IMG/VR virus record: IMGVR_UViG_3300028378_000004
Location: 1-42,716 of that record
DNA: 42,716 nt
From: a virus
Direction: 5' to 3' (one strand)
Below are positions 17,045-25,155 of the stretch, one piece after another (within the stretch, counting starts at the first letter, position 1; every line of letters begins with the position of its first letter). The position numbers and the translations under genes are program-made. The notes below the pieces were generated by a model that saw nothing but the letters and a program-made list of their open reading frames with translations, was not told the DNA's origin and searched no databases.

Positions 17045-19841
17045 TAGTCTCACCCTCCATCCGTTGTAGCTCCTCCATGGCAGAGGAGTCTTGTAAAAGT
17101 TGTAGCCCAACAGCGCCGAGCGCCGGAGCTTTTAGGTCGATCACCCAACAGGAGACCTGAGCGCCGCCGAGGGTCGTGTTCCCCCCCAGAACTTTACGCT
17201 GGTTGGCGTTGCGCAAGACCCGCTGATCTTTTAGTTCATTGGCAATCTTGGTATATTCTCCGAACCGTTTACCCAACCAGTTTTTCAACACTGAGCGTGA
17301 GATATACAGCTTATTGTTATCAACCTCATGGCGGATAACAAGCGGGCCTCGGGGGAGTTCGACCGGCACGTTCTGGGTACGCGGGCTGCAGTCACCACGA
17401 ATCATAAGTCTGTTGCTGGCGTGTTCATCAAGGAACTGCCCCAAAACACCCACGGCTGTGTCGGCAAGCTCGTCTTTCTGGTCGCGCATGTTTTTAATCA
17501 TGGTGGCAACCCATGGGATCATTCGGGCAACGTCGAAGTCAATAACACCCAGACTTTTTGCAACCGCACCCCCGTAGATAGCTGCGGCGGCCGTGGCCGA
17601 CCAGTACCTCTCCTCACCTCTGATATTGGCAAGAGTGTTTATCTTCTGCTGCACGGCTTTGATGCCCGGCCCCAGCTTCTGCACGTTCTGAACCAACCAC
17701 CTGACATACGTTTCCCCAGCGTGTCCGAAGTTCTGATGAATCGTCCAGAACAGGGCATCTGTAACCTCGCCCTTAAACTCCGGATGATCCACGACCGGGT
17801 ACTCAATGATACGGTTAATCTCCGCGCTGGCATCCTGTTTCATGCTGTTCAACCGGTCAACCAAAGAGGAGTTGGTGCTCACTACAGCGAGGGTGTTCCA
17901 CCGGTTCAAGTTCTCTTTCTCCGTGGCGTTCTTGGTTAGCCGGCCTTTGTCGCGGCCCTGCGTTATCCGGTACGCCAGGTCAGAGAGCTCGTCCCCTTTT
18001 ATGTTTGAGACCTCATCAATGACCATGGGCATGGTGCCATAAACCCCGAGTCTGGAGATCAGCATATTCTGAGTGTCTTTGTAGGCGAGCATGAGTTCTT
18101 TGTGGTTTCCGTAAATAGACAGGAGCATCTTGGAGGTGAGCGTCTTGCCTGTGCCGCTTCCTCCCGTCATAGAGACCATCGCGCCTTCAAAACCTGTGAA
18201 CTTCATCAGGGGCGCACCGAAGCCGCACATCAAAGCAAACGCGAGAGGCTCCATCCCCGGCTTATTAAACACCCGAGTGGCCTCCGTCCATTTCTCTACG
18301 CTGCCCTCGGATCTAAACCCTCTGGCTGCGGAAGGAACGTTGTTGGCTAAAGTCGCGGTCTCCATCGTGCCATCATGGTAGAAAATCTTTTTGCCAAGCA
18401 CAAACATAGCGTCGCCCTTGCGGGTCTCTCCCCACCCCATCTGGCAGAGGAGTTGCGACATGCGCTGGGCGCGTTGTAATTTCTGGGCATAGCCCTCAAC
18501 ATAAGCCTGCATGAGTTTTTTCTCCTTACTCCCTACGACCTTTACATGGTTGTCTGAAAACGTCGTCAAGAAACTCTTCTGGTCGTTCACAAAGCTGGAG
18601 CGTATTGAAAACTCCATATCCCCTTCATGGGGTAAGTGGTGCCTGATTGTAATAACCTCGTAACCGAGGGATGTGTCAAAGGCCAGGCGGGTCGGGTACA
18701 GGTCCTGATCGTAGAACGTTGTCCAGCGACCGTCCTCCTCGTAGCCCAGCCCCTCTTCTGTGCGCCTGAAACCAGTCGGAGGCTCAACCTCCCCCAAGGC
18801 AACATCAATGACCTTAGAGGCTGGCTCAGGGCGTCCTAAAACAATTGGCGAAGTTATTTTATCTTTGTGCTTACACCCCAGACACCCTTGGGCGTTGACC
18901 AGACCAAGCTGGTGACAGGTCGTGGGGCCGGTGGTGTTCTCCAGAAGCTGATCAACTTTATCTTGCGTGGCCTGTGGCGTGTAGTCTGGATGCCCTGACG
19001 ACCACTCCTGCGTGACCTCATCGCACTCTGTGGTGTAGGCAAGCACTCCGAGGCAGGCATACCAGATCGGCTCAGAAATGTTCCCTTTTTGAGTACGAAC
19101 GTTCCCGATTTGAGAACACTTGTCTGCGATAATATGAGCACTGGAGCTTGGGCCATCATCAATGCCAGCATAAAACTCAGCATTAATGTCCTGGTTCTTC
19201 CTCGGCTTGTTGAGTGGCTTGAGGTTGAGCTCTTTGGCCTTAGCAGCTTTGCGCAGTGCGGTGCAGAAGTCGTTGAACTTAATAGCCGGTGCATCCTTGA
19301 CCAGCTTGACAGCCTTGGGGTTGTTCGGATCTTTGCGGTGCGTGGAGCCTGGGGGTCTGAGGACTGAGGATATGTCCGAGGTGCGGGACGGGTCAGCGTT
19401 GAACTCATAGGCAGCAAGAGTGGATTTTAAGATCCGTGCGATTGTCTGCCACTGCTCAGCCGGTACCTCTTCCTCCAGGAACCAATAGGCATAGAGGCCG
19501 TTGCCGCTGACCATGACTGCGGGCATAGAGAGCCCGGTCTCCTCGACCATCTTCTTCAACGCTGTGACAGCCTCTTTCTGGCTGGGGTAGTCCTTCCCCT
19601 CCCCGCAGTCTATGTCAAGAAAAAACGAGCGTAATGACTGAGCGTTGACCTGCTTACGGTTCTCATCTGTCTTAAACGTCGCCTGTGCGAGATAGACCGT
19701 ATGCCCTTGCGCGTCCAGGGACTCAATCTGCTTAATCGCCTCATCGCGGTCCTCATAGAAATAATGACGGAACCCTTTTGAGAGCGCTTGTGCTACGCAG
19801 ACCATGCCTTGAGTGGGCAGGAGTTTTTCGAAGAAAGGCAT
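17037..19841 (-). CDS. Primase-helicase: AEP-type primase fused to P-loop helicase
   Basis: 934 residues. The N-terminal archaeo-eukaryotic primase (PrimPol-like) part has FFLDIDCG (D76, D78), SGNGLYAYW (112-120) and DPSRTSD...LRPPG (150-164). The usual His of the second motif (SGxGxH) is Tyr here. A Cys-rich linker follows near residue 300-315 (CHQLGLVNAQGCLGC). The C-terminal half is a P-loop ATPase with GGSGTGKT (K566), VIDEVSN (D609, E610) and a sensor-like VVSTNSS, of the DUF927/D5-like kind that loads and unwinds at phage origins. The start has an AAGGAG site. It should synthesise primers and unwind DNA for the phage family A polymerase. Confidence 0.88.
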   Translation of the reverse strand: MPFFEKLLPTQGMVCVAQALSKGFRHYFYEDRDEAIKQIESLDAQGHTVYLAQATFKTDENRKQVNAQSLRSFFLDIDCGEGKDYPSQKEAVTALKKMVEETGLSMPAVMVSGNGLYAYWFLEEEVPAEQWQTIARILKSTLAAYEFNADPSRTSDISSVLRPPGSTHRKDPNNPKAVKLVKDAPAIKFNDFCTALRKAAKAKELNLKPLNKPRKNQDINAEFYAGIDDGPSSSAHIIADKCSQIGNVRTQKGNISEPIWYACLGVLAYTTECDEVTQEWSSGHPDYTPQATQDKVDQLLENTTGPTTCHQLGLVNAQGCLGCKHKDKITSPIVLGRPEPASKVIDVALGEVEPPTGFRRTEEGLGYEEDGRWTTFYDQDLYPTRLAFDTSLGYEVITIRHHLPHEGDMEFSIRSSFVNDQKSFLTTFSDNHVKVVGSKEKKLMQAYVEGYAQKLQRAQRMSQLLCQMGWGETRKGDAMFVLGKKIFYHDGTMETATLANNVPSAARGFRSEGSVEKWTEATRVFNKPGMEPLAFALMCGFGAPLMKFTGFEGAMVSMTGGSGTGKTLTSKMLLSIYGNHKELMLAYKDTQNMLISRLGVYGTMPMVIDEVSNIKGDELSDLAYRITQGRDKGRLTKNATEKENLNRWNTLAVVSTNSSLVDRLNSMKQDASAEINRIIEYPVVDHPEFKGEVTDALFWTIHQNFGHAGETYVRWLVQNVQKLGPGIKAVQQKINTLANIRGEERYWSATAAAAIYGGAVAKSLGVIDFDVARMIPWVATMIKNMRDQKDELADTAVGVLGQFLDEHASNRLMIRGDCSPRTQNVPVELPRGPLVIRHEVDNNKLYISRSVLKNWLGKRFGEYTKIANELKDQRVLRNANQRKVLGGNTTLGGAQVSCWVIDLKAPALGAVGLQLLQDSSAMEELQRMEGETNG

Positions 19842-19853
19842 TCAGGCTCCTTA

Positions 19854-20075
19854 CTATGCTTTGAGAACAGTAGCTGAGTTACCAGCTATAACGATGGTGT
19901 AGCCGAGTTCGTCGGCCAAGGTGTCGGTGGCGAGTTGTGCATCTGTGGCCCTGAAGGCCACCGTTTGAAGTTGGTCTTCAATGAGCCGGACCCGCTCATC
20001 AAGGATCGGTTCTAGGTCATCTTCAATCATCAGGCCGAGGTGGGGGTAGATCTTTTTAGCAAGGTATTTAAACAT
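19854..20075 (-). CDS. Small protein upstream of primase, 73 aa
   Basis: Has an AGGAGG site and ends 12 bases before the primase start. It is the first gene after the promoter at 20096-20124. The sequence (YPHLGLMIEDDLEPILDERV) is helical and acidic; no domain is recognised. It could be a regulator or partner of the primase-helicase. Confidence 0.65.
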   Translation of the reverse strand: MFKYLAKKIYPHLGLMIEDDLEPILDERVRLIEDQLQTVAFRATDAQLATDTLADELGYTIVIAGNSATVLKA

Positions 20076-20095
20076 GAAATCCTCCTGAGTCGTAC

Positions 20096-20124
20096 AGTTT
20101 AAAGATGTGGACGTAAGTTGTCAA
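20096..20124 (-). promoter_or_regulatory. Sigma70-like promoter for the primase operon
   Basis: Perfect TTGACA (20119-20124), 17-base spacer and TAAACT (20096-20101) on the minus strand. It would drive the 73-aa gene and the primase-helicase. The -35 overlaps a 14-bp palindrome at 20123-20136. Confidence 0.65.
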
Positions 20125-20136
20125 CCTTATAGGGTT
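20123..20136. promoter_or_regulatory. Candidate operator palindrome, copy 1
   Basis: AACCTTATAGGGTT, an imperfect palindrome touching the -35 box of the primase promoter. A 12/14 match lies at 34218-34231, in the spacer of another promoter. The placement is typical of a repressor site. The HTH gene at 20155-20430 lies immediately upstream and is a possible source of the regulator. Confidence 0.45.
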
Positions 20137-20154
20137 TTTTGTATATATGGATTC

Positions 20155-20430
20155 TTACTGACCTAAGATGATGCGCCTTAAAATCCCAACTCTCTCAGAC
20201 GCCGGAAGCTTCCCGACCAGAGGAAGCCGACCGTCGCTTATAGCTCCTGCCAGGCGTTTAGCCACACTGTTTGCTGTTGAGAGTCGGAACCCGTCGTTGA
20301 TAGACCCACCGGCTTTCCAGTGGTGGAGCGTTTGTCGTGTGACCTTACCCTTTAAGAGTGTGGCGAAGTCGCTGATTGTGACCTCGCCTGCGGCCAGGGT
20401 GTCGAATATATATTTTGCAGTTGGGTTCAT
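20155..20430 (-). CDS. Helix-turn-helix DNA-binding protein, 91 aa
   Basis: Starts at ATG 20430 behind AGGAGG. Residues about 18-45 (VTISDFATLLKGKVTRQTLHHWKAGG) form a likely helix-turn-helix with the W..G pattern of phage repressor-like proteins; the rest is basic and helical. It sits between a terminator-like hairpin (20451-20469) and the primase promoter, a natural place for an autoregulated transcription regulator. Confidence 0.65.
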   Translation of the reverse strand: MNPTAKYIFDTLAAGEVTISDFATLLKGKVTRQTLHHWKAGGSINDGFRLSTANSVAKRLAGAISDGRLPLVGKLPASERVGILRRIILGQ

Positions 20431-20444
20431 AATTACCTCCTTGT

Positions 20445-20469
20445 AAGAAAGGGGGGCGTAACGCCCCCC
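20445..20469 (-). terminator. Intrinsic terminator after the ssDNA-binding gene
   Basis: On the minus strand GGGGGGCGTTACGCCCCCC (20451-20469) is followed by TTTCTT. It begins seven bases after the stop at 20476, and the ribosome site of the HTH gene comes right after the tail. It should reduce transcription from the ssDNA-binding gene into the HTH gene. Confidence 0.75.
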
Positions 20470-20475
20470 GATCGC

Positions 20476-21441
20476 TTACAGCCCTAGTTCGGCCGCGATG
20501 TCGTCGTCGGTCAACGAATCCGCAGAGGCAACTTCCGCCTCAGGCTCAGGCTCAACCTTTTCAGGATCGGCCGCCGCAGTCTCCTGCTTGGCAGGTTCCT
20601 GCTTAGCATCGTCCAGGCCCAGGCCAAGGTCATCTTCGACCTTCTCAGGTTCTACGACCTTCTCAACCTGCTTCTCGACCTGCTTCTTGGCCTTCTCGAC
20701 TGGCTTGGCATCGGAACTGGCTTTCATCTGGTTCTCGATAATCTCAGTGGCCTCGGTATCCTGAGCCATCTCAGCGAGCTTAGCAACAGCTTTCTCAGGC
20801 AGTGGGCCGCCGTACTGGAAAGTCAGCACGGGGAAGGTAGCTTCTTGGTCAAAGCCGACCAGGGTGAAGACCATACCGACCGGGATACCAGCGGCAGACA
20901 ACTTTTTAACATACTGGCCCCAGTTGCGCAGAGCCGCAGGCGTAATCTTGAGCTGGTGCACGCCACGGTTGGGGATGAACAGAGCCAGAATCTTGTTGTC
21001 CGAGCAAGCCTTGCCATCGCCTTTTCGGGCTGAACCATAAGCGTTATGCTGACAGTTGGCACAGATGTCGCACTGAGGAGCCTTGATTGAGCCATCCGGC
21101 TTTTCTCCATCGTTGCTGAAACAGTCCGGGGCAGCCGTGGAGCCTTCCGAGTACTCATCGACAAAGAAGACTTTTTGCAAAGCCTTGCGAGCCCGGAGCA
21201 CGACCGTTTTCAGGTACATGTTCTCGTCAGGGCCTTCGGTCATCTCCTTGTTCTTGATAACCACCTCTTCACCGGAGCCATCGACCAGCACAAAAGTCTT
21301 GCCAGCCATCTTAATGCGTGAGGGAAACCCGGTTGAGATGTTTGCTGCGGCGTCCTCGTTTGCTTGACGCGCCAGTTCGGGGTTAACAATATGCGCAGGC
21401 AACTGCGCGGCATCTGGGATCATAATTTCATGTGACGACAT
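20476..21441 (-). CDS. Probable single-stranded DNA-binding protein (gp32-like), 321 aa
   Basis: The central part contains a Cys cluster, CDICANCQHNAYGSARKG with flanking Cys (residues about 105-140), like the zinc site inside phage ssDNA-binding proteins such as T4 gp32. From about residue 230 the protein is a Lys/Glu/Pro-rich linker ending in a very acidic tail (TDDDIAAELGL), the usual partner-binding tail of SSBs. The length and neighbours (helicase, primase) fit. The call is from architecture rather than a recognised family signature. Confidence 0.65.
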   Translation of the reverse strand: MSSHEIMIPDAAQLPAHIVNPELARQANEDAAANISTGFPSRIKMAGKTFVLVDGSGEEVVIKNKEMTEGPDENMYLKTVVLRARKALQKVFFVDEYSEGSTAAPDCFSNDGEKPDGSIKAPQCDICANCQHNAYGSARKGDGKACSDNKILALFIPNRGVHQLKITPAALRNWGQYVKKLSAAGIPVGMVFTLVGFDQEATFPVLTFQYGGPLPEKAVAKLAEMAQDTEATEIIENQMKASSDAKPVEKAKKQVEKQVEKVVEPEKVEDDLGLGLDDAKQEPAKQETAAADPEKVEPEPEAEVASADSLTDDDIAAELGL

Positions 21442-21464
21442 ATTAATGCCTCCTTGGTTAGTGT

Positions 21465-21668
21465 TTAAGAGCGAGCGATGCCAGCGTTAGCCCACATCAC
21501 AGATTGTTCGAGGTTAGTAAGGGCGAGAGCTCTCTCACGGCAGTCGGGAGCAAGCTCATCGATCATCAGAGCCAGTTCTTTTGCCTTTTCCCGTAGGGCA
21601 GTGTAAATCTCAGGCTGCCCCGGCTTGGGTGAATGGTACTTGAAATTGTTGTCGATGGTTGGGTTCAT
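21465..21668 (-). CDS. acb2: Acb2-type anti-CBASS protein (cyclic nucleotide sponge)
   Basis: 67 residues with an AAGGAG site. The sequence fits the Acb2/Tad1-hairpin family closely: YHSPKPGQPEIY (residues 11-22), LIDELAPDCRERALALT and the signature LEQSVMWANAGIAR at the C-terminus. Acb2 forms hexamers that bind cyclic di- and trinucleotides made by CBASS, and also cA3-type signals, so host effectors are not activated. Length is typical for the family. It lies in the middle of the replication block, between the ssDNA-binding gene and a 79-aa gene, and so is probably expressed early with them. Confidence 0.85.
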   Translation of the reverse strand: MNPTIDNNFKYHSPKPGQPEIYTALREKAKELALMIDELAPDCRERALALTNLEQSVMWANAGIARS

Positions 21669-21682
21669 CGCAGTCTCCTTGG

Positions 21683-21922
21683 TTAGTTGTAAAGAGTGAT
21701 TGTGCCTTTAAGGGGTTCGAAGTGCCGTTCCTCCCAAACTTCCGCATGGTCGTACCCAAAAAACTGGTAGCCTATGCGGTACATACCCTTAGCATCATGA
21801 ACTACCGTCCCCATTCCTGGGCCAGAGAACAACACCACGAAACCAAGTGTAAGGTGAATTTTTAGGCAGGGGTACTCGTTCTTTTCTTTTTTTGTCTCAG
21901 GGCCTTTCAGATCTGATTTCAT
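21683..21922 (-). CDS. Hypothetical protein, 79 aa
   Basis: I choose ATG 21922 because GAGGAGG lies seven bases upstream; an in-frame start 66 bases earlier lacks one. The N-terminus is Lys/Glu-rich; the rest (IHLTLGFVVLFSGPGMGTVV, FEPLKGTITLY) suggests a small beta-rich fold. No family is recognised. Confidence 0.6.
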   Translation of the reverse strand: MKSDLKGPETKKEKNEYPCLKIHLTLGFVVLFSGPGMGTVVHDAKGMYRIGYQFFGYDHAEVWEERHFEPLKGTITLYN

Positions 21923-21932
21923 CACGACCTCC

Positions 21933-22517
21933 TCATTTCTTAGGTTTACGAACGACTTTAACTTTCTCGATTTTGATAAAGTTAACACCAGGCGGCAGGG
22001 TTTTGCTGTCCTCCAGGTCCTGCTTAATCGCGGTCTTGCTCACCCGGTTCTCAAGGTAATGCTTGCGGTTGGGGTAATCGTCGCCGACCCAGTTGCCGAA
22101 AATCAGAGGGTCTGAGACTGTCGCTGAGTCTACGTGGTAGACCTCACTGCGCCCCATGGTGCCGCTCTGGCTGGTCAGCCCCGCATCTTTAAGCTGGTTG
22201 CCCAAAAACTCAAGGCGTTTGGCCTGAAGTTCGTTTCGGGGGGCCATCGCGTCAGCAAACAGTTTTGCCTCAAGCTCCAGCTCCGCTTTGGTTTCCAAAA
22301 ACGCTGTGATCGCCCGGTCAATAAGACCCTCAGGAGCTTTGGGTTGCTCTGACTCCCCTTCAGGCTCCTCAGGCTTCGGGGTGCATTTGTGGCTGCGGGG
22401 CTTGCCGGCTTGAGTCCATGTGACCTCCTTACCACACTCTGGGCAGGGCTTACGCTCTGGCCCCTCTTTTAACTCAGGCTCTTCTAGGGAGTCGCCCATG
22501 TTGAAAATGTCTTTCAT
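21933..22517 (-). CDS. Zinc-ribbon N-terminus protein, 194 aa
   Basis: Starts behind AAGGAGG. Residues 25-45 have CPECGKEVTW and a downstream HKC, a probable zinc ribbon. A Pro/Glu-rich linker follows, then a helical middle (RNELQAKRLEFLGNQL) and a basic C-terminal tail (KIEKVKVVRKPKK). Likely a DNA- or protein-binding accessory factor of replication; no named family. Confidence 0.65.
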   Translation of the reverse strand: MKDIFNMGDSLEEPELKEGPERKPCPECGKEVTWTQAGKPRSHKCTPKPEEPEGESEQPKAPEGLIDRAITAFLETKAELELEAKLFADAMAPRNELQAKRLEFLGNQLKDAGLTSQSGTMGRSEVYHVDSATVSDPLIFGNWVGDDYPNRKHYLENRVSKTAIKQDLEDSKTLPPGVNFIKIEKVKVVRKPKK

Positions 22518-22536
22518 TTCAAAACCTCCTTCCTAT

Positions 22537-22848
22537 TTATTGCACCACTCTTAGTGCTGGTTTACTGTCTGCTGGTTTTAGATCCGACCACCTAAAAGGG
22601 CGGAAGGTGCAAGGGTGGTAAGAGTCAAGCTCTGGGGTATCCTTCCCATCGACCACAAGGGCAAAGGCATCAGGGTTGTGGATACCCACCACAGTGGCGA
22701 CCTTCCCACACGTTTCATACATAACATGGTCATTAAATCCGTAAGGGCAGTCAATCGTGCCGGTAGCGCGGACGCCAAACTCAGCGGCCAGATCATTGTA
22801 CTCTCTGATGACAACCTTCATTAGTGGGTGTACGTTCTTAAAAAGCAT
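22537..22848 (-). CDS. Hypothetical protein, 103 aa
   Basis: Good AAGGAGG site. Residues about 45-75 (CGKVATVVGIHNPDAFALVV) resemble a small beta-barrel. It is the first gene after the candidate promoter at 22879-22907. Function unknown. Confidence 0.65.
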   Translation of the reverse strand: MLFKNVHPLMKVVIREYNDLAAEFGVRATGTIDCPYGFNDHVMYETCGKVATVVGIHNPDAFALVVDGKDTPELDSYHPCTFRPFRWSDLKPADSKPALRVVQ

Positions 22849-22878
22849 TTCAACACCTCCTTCCTCGTTAGTGGTACC

Positions 22879-22907
22879 AACTTACACTACTGTAAAGTGC
22901 TTGTCAA
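22879..22907 (-). promoter_or_regulatory. Candidate promoter with perfect -35
   Basis: Minus-strand TTGACA (22902-22907), 17-base spacer and TAAGTT (22879-22884). The -35 is ideal, the -10 weak. The spacer holds an inverted TTACA/TGTAA pair that could be a regulator site. It overlaps the end of the 50-aa zinc-ribbon gene. Confidence 0.45.
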
Positions 22908-23056
22908 GTATTATATTGTGCAAAAAGAGTTTTTCCGTATTTAGTGCATTTTATACAGCGAACGTACCACCTCCCCCGCTTCCGTTCGGGATGACCCTCA
23001 CCTTTAGGGACAAACTCTCCACACGCGCAGCACCTACCAGCGTACCGGTTCCGCAT
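22904..23056 (-). CDS. Zinc-ribbon microprotein, 50 aa
   Basis: ATG 23056 sits six bases after GGAGATT and one base after the previous stop. The product starts MRNRYAGRCCACGEF and has a second pair CIKC, a simple four-Cys zinc ribbon with a basic spacer. Likely binds nucleic acid. Confidence 0.65.
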   Translation of the reverse strand: MRNRYAGRCCACGEFVPKGEGHPERKRGRWYVRCIKCTKYGKTLFAQYNT

Positions 23057-23075
23057 ATCAATCTCCTTTTTTCAC
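23054..23075. repeat. 22-bp direct repeat carrying ribosome site and start, copy 1
   Basis: The 22 bases at 23054-23075 are identical to 23388-23409. On the minus strand each copy includes GTGAAAAAAGGAG and the ATG of the following gene (starts 23056 and 23390). In copy 1 it also encodes the last residues of the upstream gene. Confidence 0.8.
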
Positions 23076-23390
23076 AAGATGCCAGATATTTTCTAGCTTC
23101 CCGAGCATATCAGGGTTTATCTCAGCGCATTCGTCTACAAAAAGTTCATCGAACTCGAGACCTTTAAGCCTCTCAACGGCTGTCGTAGAGGGGACAAACT
23201 TAATAGACCCGGCCCCAACCTCAACCGTGAGCGTAGCCCTGTTCAATTTAGACCCTCTCCCCTGAGTGAACCAAGGGACAAGGCTTATCATCTCGTTGGC
23301 TTTGGCGGTGTCACTTACGACTACAGCCCACTTGTACCCCTTGGCTGCTGTGTTAACCAAAGCTTTTACGTGGTCTGCTATATGCCTCAT
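23058..23390 (-). CDS. Small P-loop-like or terminase-like fragment, 110 aa
   Basis: Starts behind AAAAAAGGAG. Residues about 75-95 (VERLKGLEFDELFVDECAEI) look like a Walker B strand (four hydrophobics then DE), and the segment before (GAGSIKFVPSTTAVE) resembles the region before Walker B in terminase-type ATPases. No Walker A is present. It may be a cut-down ATPase or simply resemble one. It lies just downstream of the SNF2-like helicase gene. Confidence 0.55.
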   Translation of the reverse strand: MRHIADHVKALVNTAAKGYKWAVVVSDTAKANEMISLVPWFTQGRGSKLNRATLTVEVGAGSIKFVPSTTAVERLKGLEFDELFVDECAEINPDMLGKLENIWHLVKKGD

Positions 23391-23409
23391 ATCAATCTCC
23401 TTTTTTCAC
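23388..23409. repeat. 22-bp direct repeat carrying ribosome site and start, copy 2
   Basis: Identical to 23054-23075; contains the ribosome site and ATG of the gene at 23058-23390. Suggests that one of the two small genes arrived or was duplicated together with its translation start. Confidence 0.8.
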
Positions 23410-23423
23410 GAGTTCGAGTAACA

Positions 23424-24977
23424 TCACCCCTCCCTGACAAGATCAAGCAGCACATCCTGCAGTCGGCCTTTTTCTTTCAGCACTGTATAGGTCTTGCGCT
23501 CCTCAGATGTTGCGTACATATGGATGATATGGGTTACGTGTTTCTGCCCTGGCCGCACGATCCTCGCGTTGGCTTGGTTGTAGACATCATAAGAACTGAT
23601 CGGAGCGTACCAGATAATTGTCGAAGCCTCGGTCAGTGTTAAGCCGTGAGACATCGCGGCGGCGTTAGCTACGAGGATATGGGGGTCCTTGGTGTTTCTG
23701 AAGTTGCTGAAAATTCTGTTCCTGTTATTCATACTGGTTGACCCATCAATACTCTCAACTGTCCAGTGGTTTTCAAGCTCTTTCTTGACGGCTTGCAGGG
23801 CTCCGGTCAAGGGCACAAACACAATAACTTTACGCTCACAGGACTCAATAAGTTCTTTTAAAAGTCCGATGCGGGGGCCAAAATCTATCTTGACAACCTC
23901 ACCAGTGGGTGAATACAAAACGCCAAGGCTGGCCTGGAGGAGCTTACTTATCTGCACAGCCGCGTTGACTGCTGTAATCACAGTCCCCCTAATGTCTGTG
24001 GCCGCTTGACGCTTGATCTCACCATAATGCTTCTCCTGCTCTTTGGTCATCTGAGCCTCGCGGTCAGAATAAATTGTTTCTGGCAAGTCAACACAATCTT
24101 CCAGTGCATACCGAACTGAGGGTTTTAGGACCTTGTTTACAGTCTCTTCTGCGCCTTTGCGGGGTACCCACCGGAACTGATTAACCTGGTACATGGTTTC
24201 GTGCTTGAAGGAAGTGAAGTGTCCTTTGTAGTTCTCTGGTTTGATCAGTTTGCAGATGCCAAAGGCGTCGGTTGGGGCATTAGGGGTGGGGGCTCCGCTT
24301 AGTCCCCAAGCCATTCTAGAGAACCCGCACTTGTTGAGTATACTGTTCATAACCTTCCATCGACCTGTGCGAGCCGTCCGGCAAACAGCAACTTCATCGA
24401 CGATAACCAAGTCAATGTCCTCGCGCACCAGGAGGTCATCATGGAGAATTTTAACCCCGTCGTGATTAACCACATAAATGTCATGGGGCATGGCAAGCAG
24501 TTCTCGGCGGCGATCACGGGCGCCATGTAACACAGCGTATGTTTTGAGGGGGAAGTTCTTGAATATCTCCTGCCCCCATGTAGGCTCAAGTGTAGACAAA
24601 GGCGCCACGACCAGTACCCGTTTCACGACCCCGAGTTTCTGTAGGTAGTCAGCGGCCCAGAGTGCCGAAATTGTCTTCATCGACCCCATCCCATTCAACA
24701 CAAAACACCTTGGGTTCAAGGTCATAAAGTCAGCGGTATGTACCTGATGAGGGAGGGGGGTAAACCACCCAGGCCAGTCATACTTGGTCCGGATGGGCCC
24801 TGTAGCCGCATAGCCTAAGTTGTTCAGGATCTGTGCCGCCTCTAAGGTGTGAGGCACCGCACACACAGGTATATCTTTGATAACCGCCTCTTTCAGGTTC
24901 GGAAAGACAGCGCGGAGCTGTCCGGGGTTGCTCGAAGTGACGACTAAGTGGTCTTTGATGATTCGTACTTGGCTCAT
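23424..24977 (-). CDS. SNF2/DEAD-like superfamily 2 helicase, 517 aa
   Basis: Walker A is GMGSMKT (residues 96-102, K101) in place of the SNF2 GxGKT; motif II is DEVA (194-197); motif III GLSGAPTPN; the C-terminal RecA-like lobe has IDGSTS, LVANAAAMSHGLTL and motif VI QANARIVRPGQ. This is the layout of SNF2-type phage helicases that act at replication forks or on recombination intermediates. The ATG overlaps the preceding zinc-finger gene as ATGA, so the two proteins are probably made in step. Confidence 0.88.
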   Translation of the reverse strand: MSQVRIIKDHLVVTSSNPGQLRAVFPNLKEAVIKDIPVCAVPHTLEAAQILNNLGYAATGPIRTKYDWPGWFTPLPHQVHTADFMTLNPRCFVLNGMGSMKTISALWAADYLQKLGVVKRVLVVAPLSTLEPTWGQEIFKNFPLKTYAVLHGARDRRRELLAMPHDIYVVNHDGVKILHDDLLVREDIDLVIVDEVAVCRTARTGRWKVMNSILNKCGFSRMAWGLSGAPTPNAPTDAFGICKLIKPENYKGHFTSFKHETMYQVNQFRWVPRKGAEETVNKVLKPSVRYALEDCVDLPETIYSDREAQMTKEQEKHYGEIKRQAATDIRGTVITAVNAAVQISKLLQASLGVLYSPTGEVVKIDFGPRIGLLKELIESCERKVIVFVPLTGALQAVKKELENHWTVESIDGSTSMNNRNRIFSNFRNTKDPHILVANAAAMSHGLTLTEASTIIWYAPISSYDVYNQANARIVRPGQKHVTHIIHMYATSEERKTYTVLKEKGRLQDVLLDLVREG

Positions 24978-25126
24978 GCAGAGGTTCCTAAGGTAGGGGG
25001 TGGGGTGTATGTGTCGGCCTCGATAGCCTTAACGCAGTCAAAGCAGATAACGTATTGCTGCCTCTGTGGGTTGTTAATCGTTTTCTTTTTGTGCTTTTCT
25101 TGTAGACAGAAACTGCATGTGACCAT
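24974..25126 (-). CDS. ClpX-type zinc finger microprotein, 50 aa
   Basis: Behind AAGGAGG. The sequence MVTCSFCLQEK...YVICFDCVKA has the CSFC / C-x2-C spacing of the ClpX N-terminal zinc-binding domain, which dimerises and binds substrates and adaptors. As a stand-alone protein it might engage or mimic the ClpX domain, or serve the helicase, whose start overlaps its stop. The resemblance is clear; the function is inferred. Confidence 0.7.
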   Translation of the reverse strand: MVTCSFCLQEKHKKKTINNPQRQQYVICFDCVKAIEADTYTPPPTLGTSA

Positions 25127-25155
25127 GGTAAAAACCTCCTTAATAACCTAATTCT

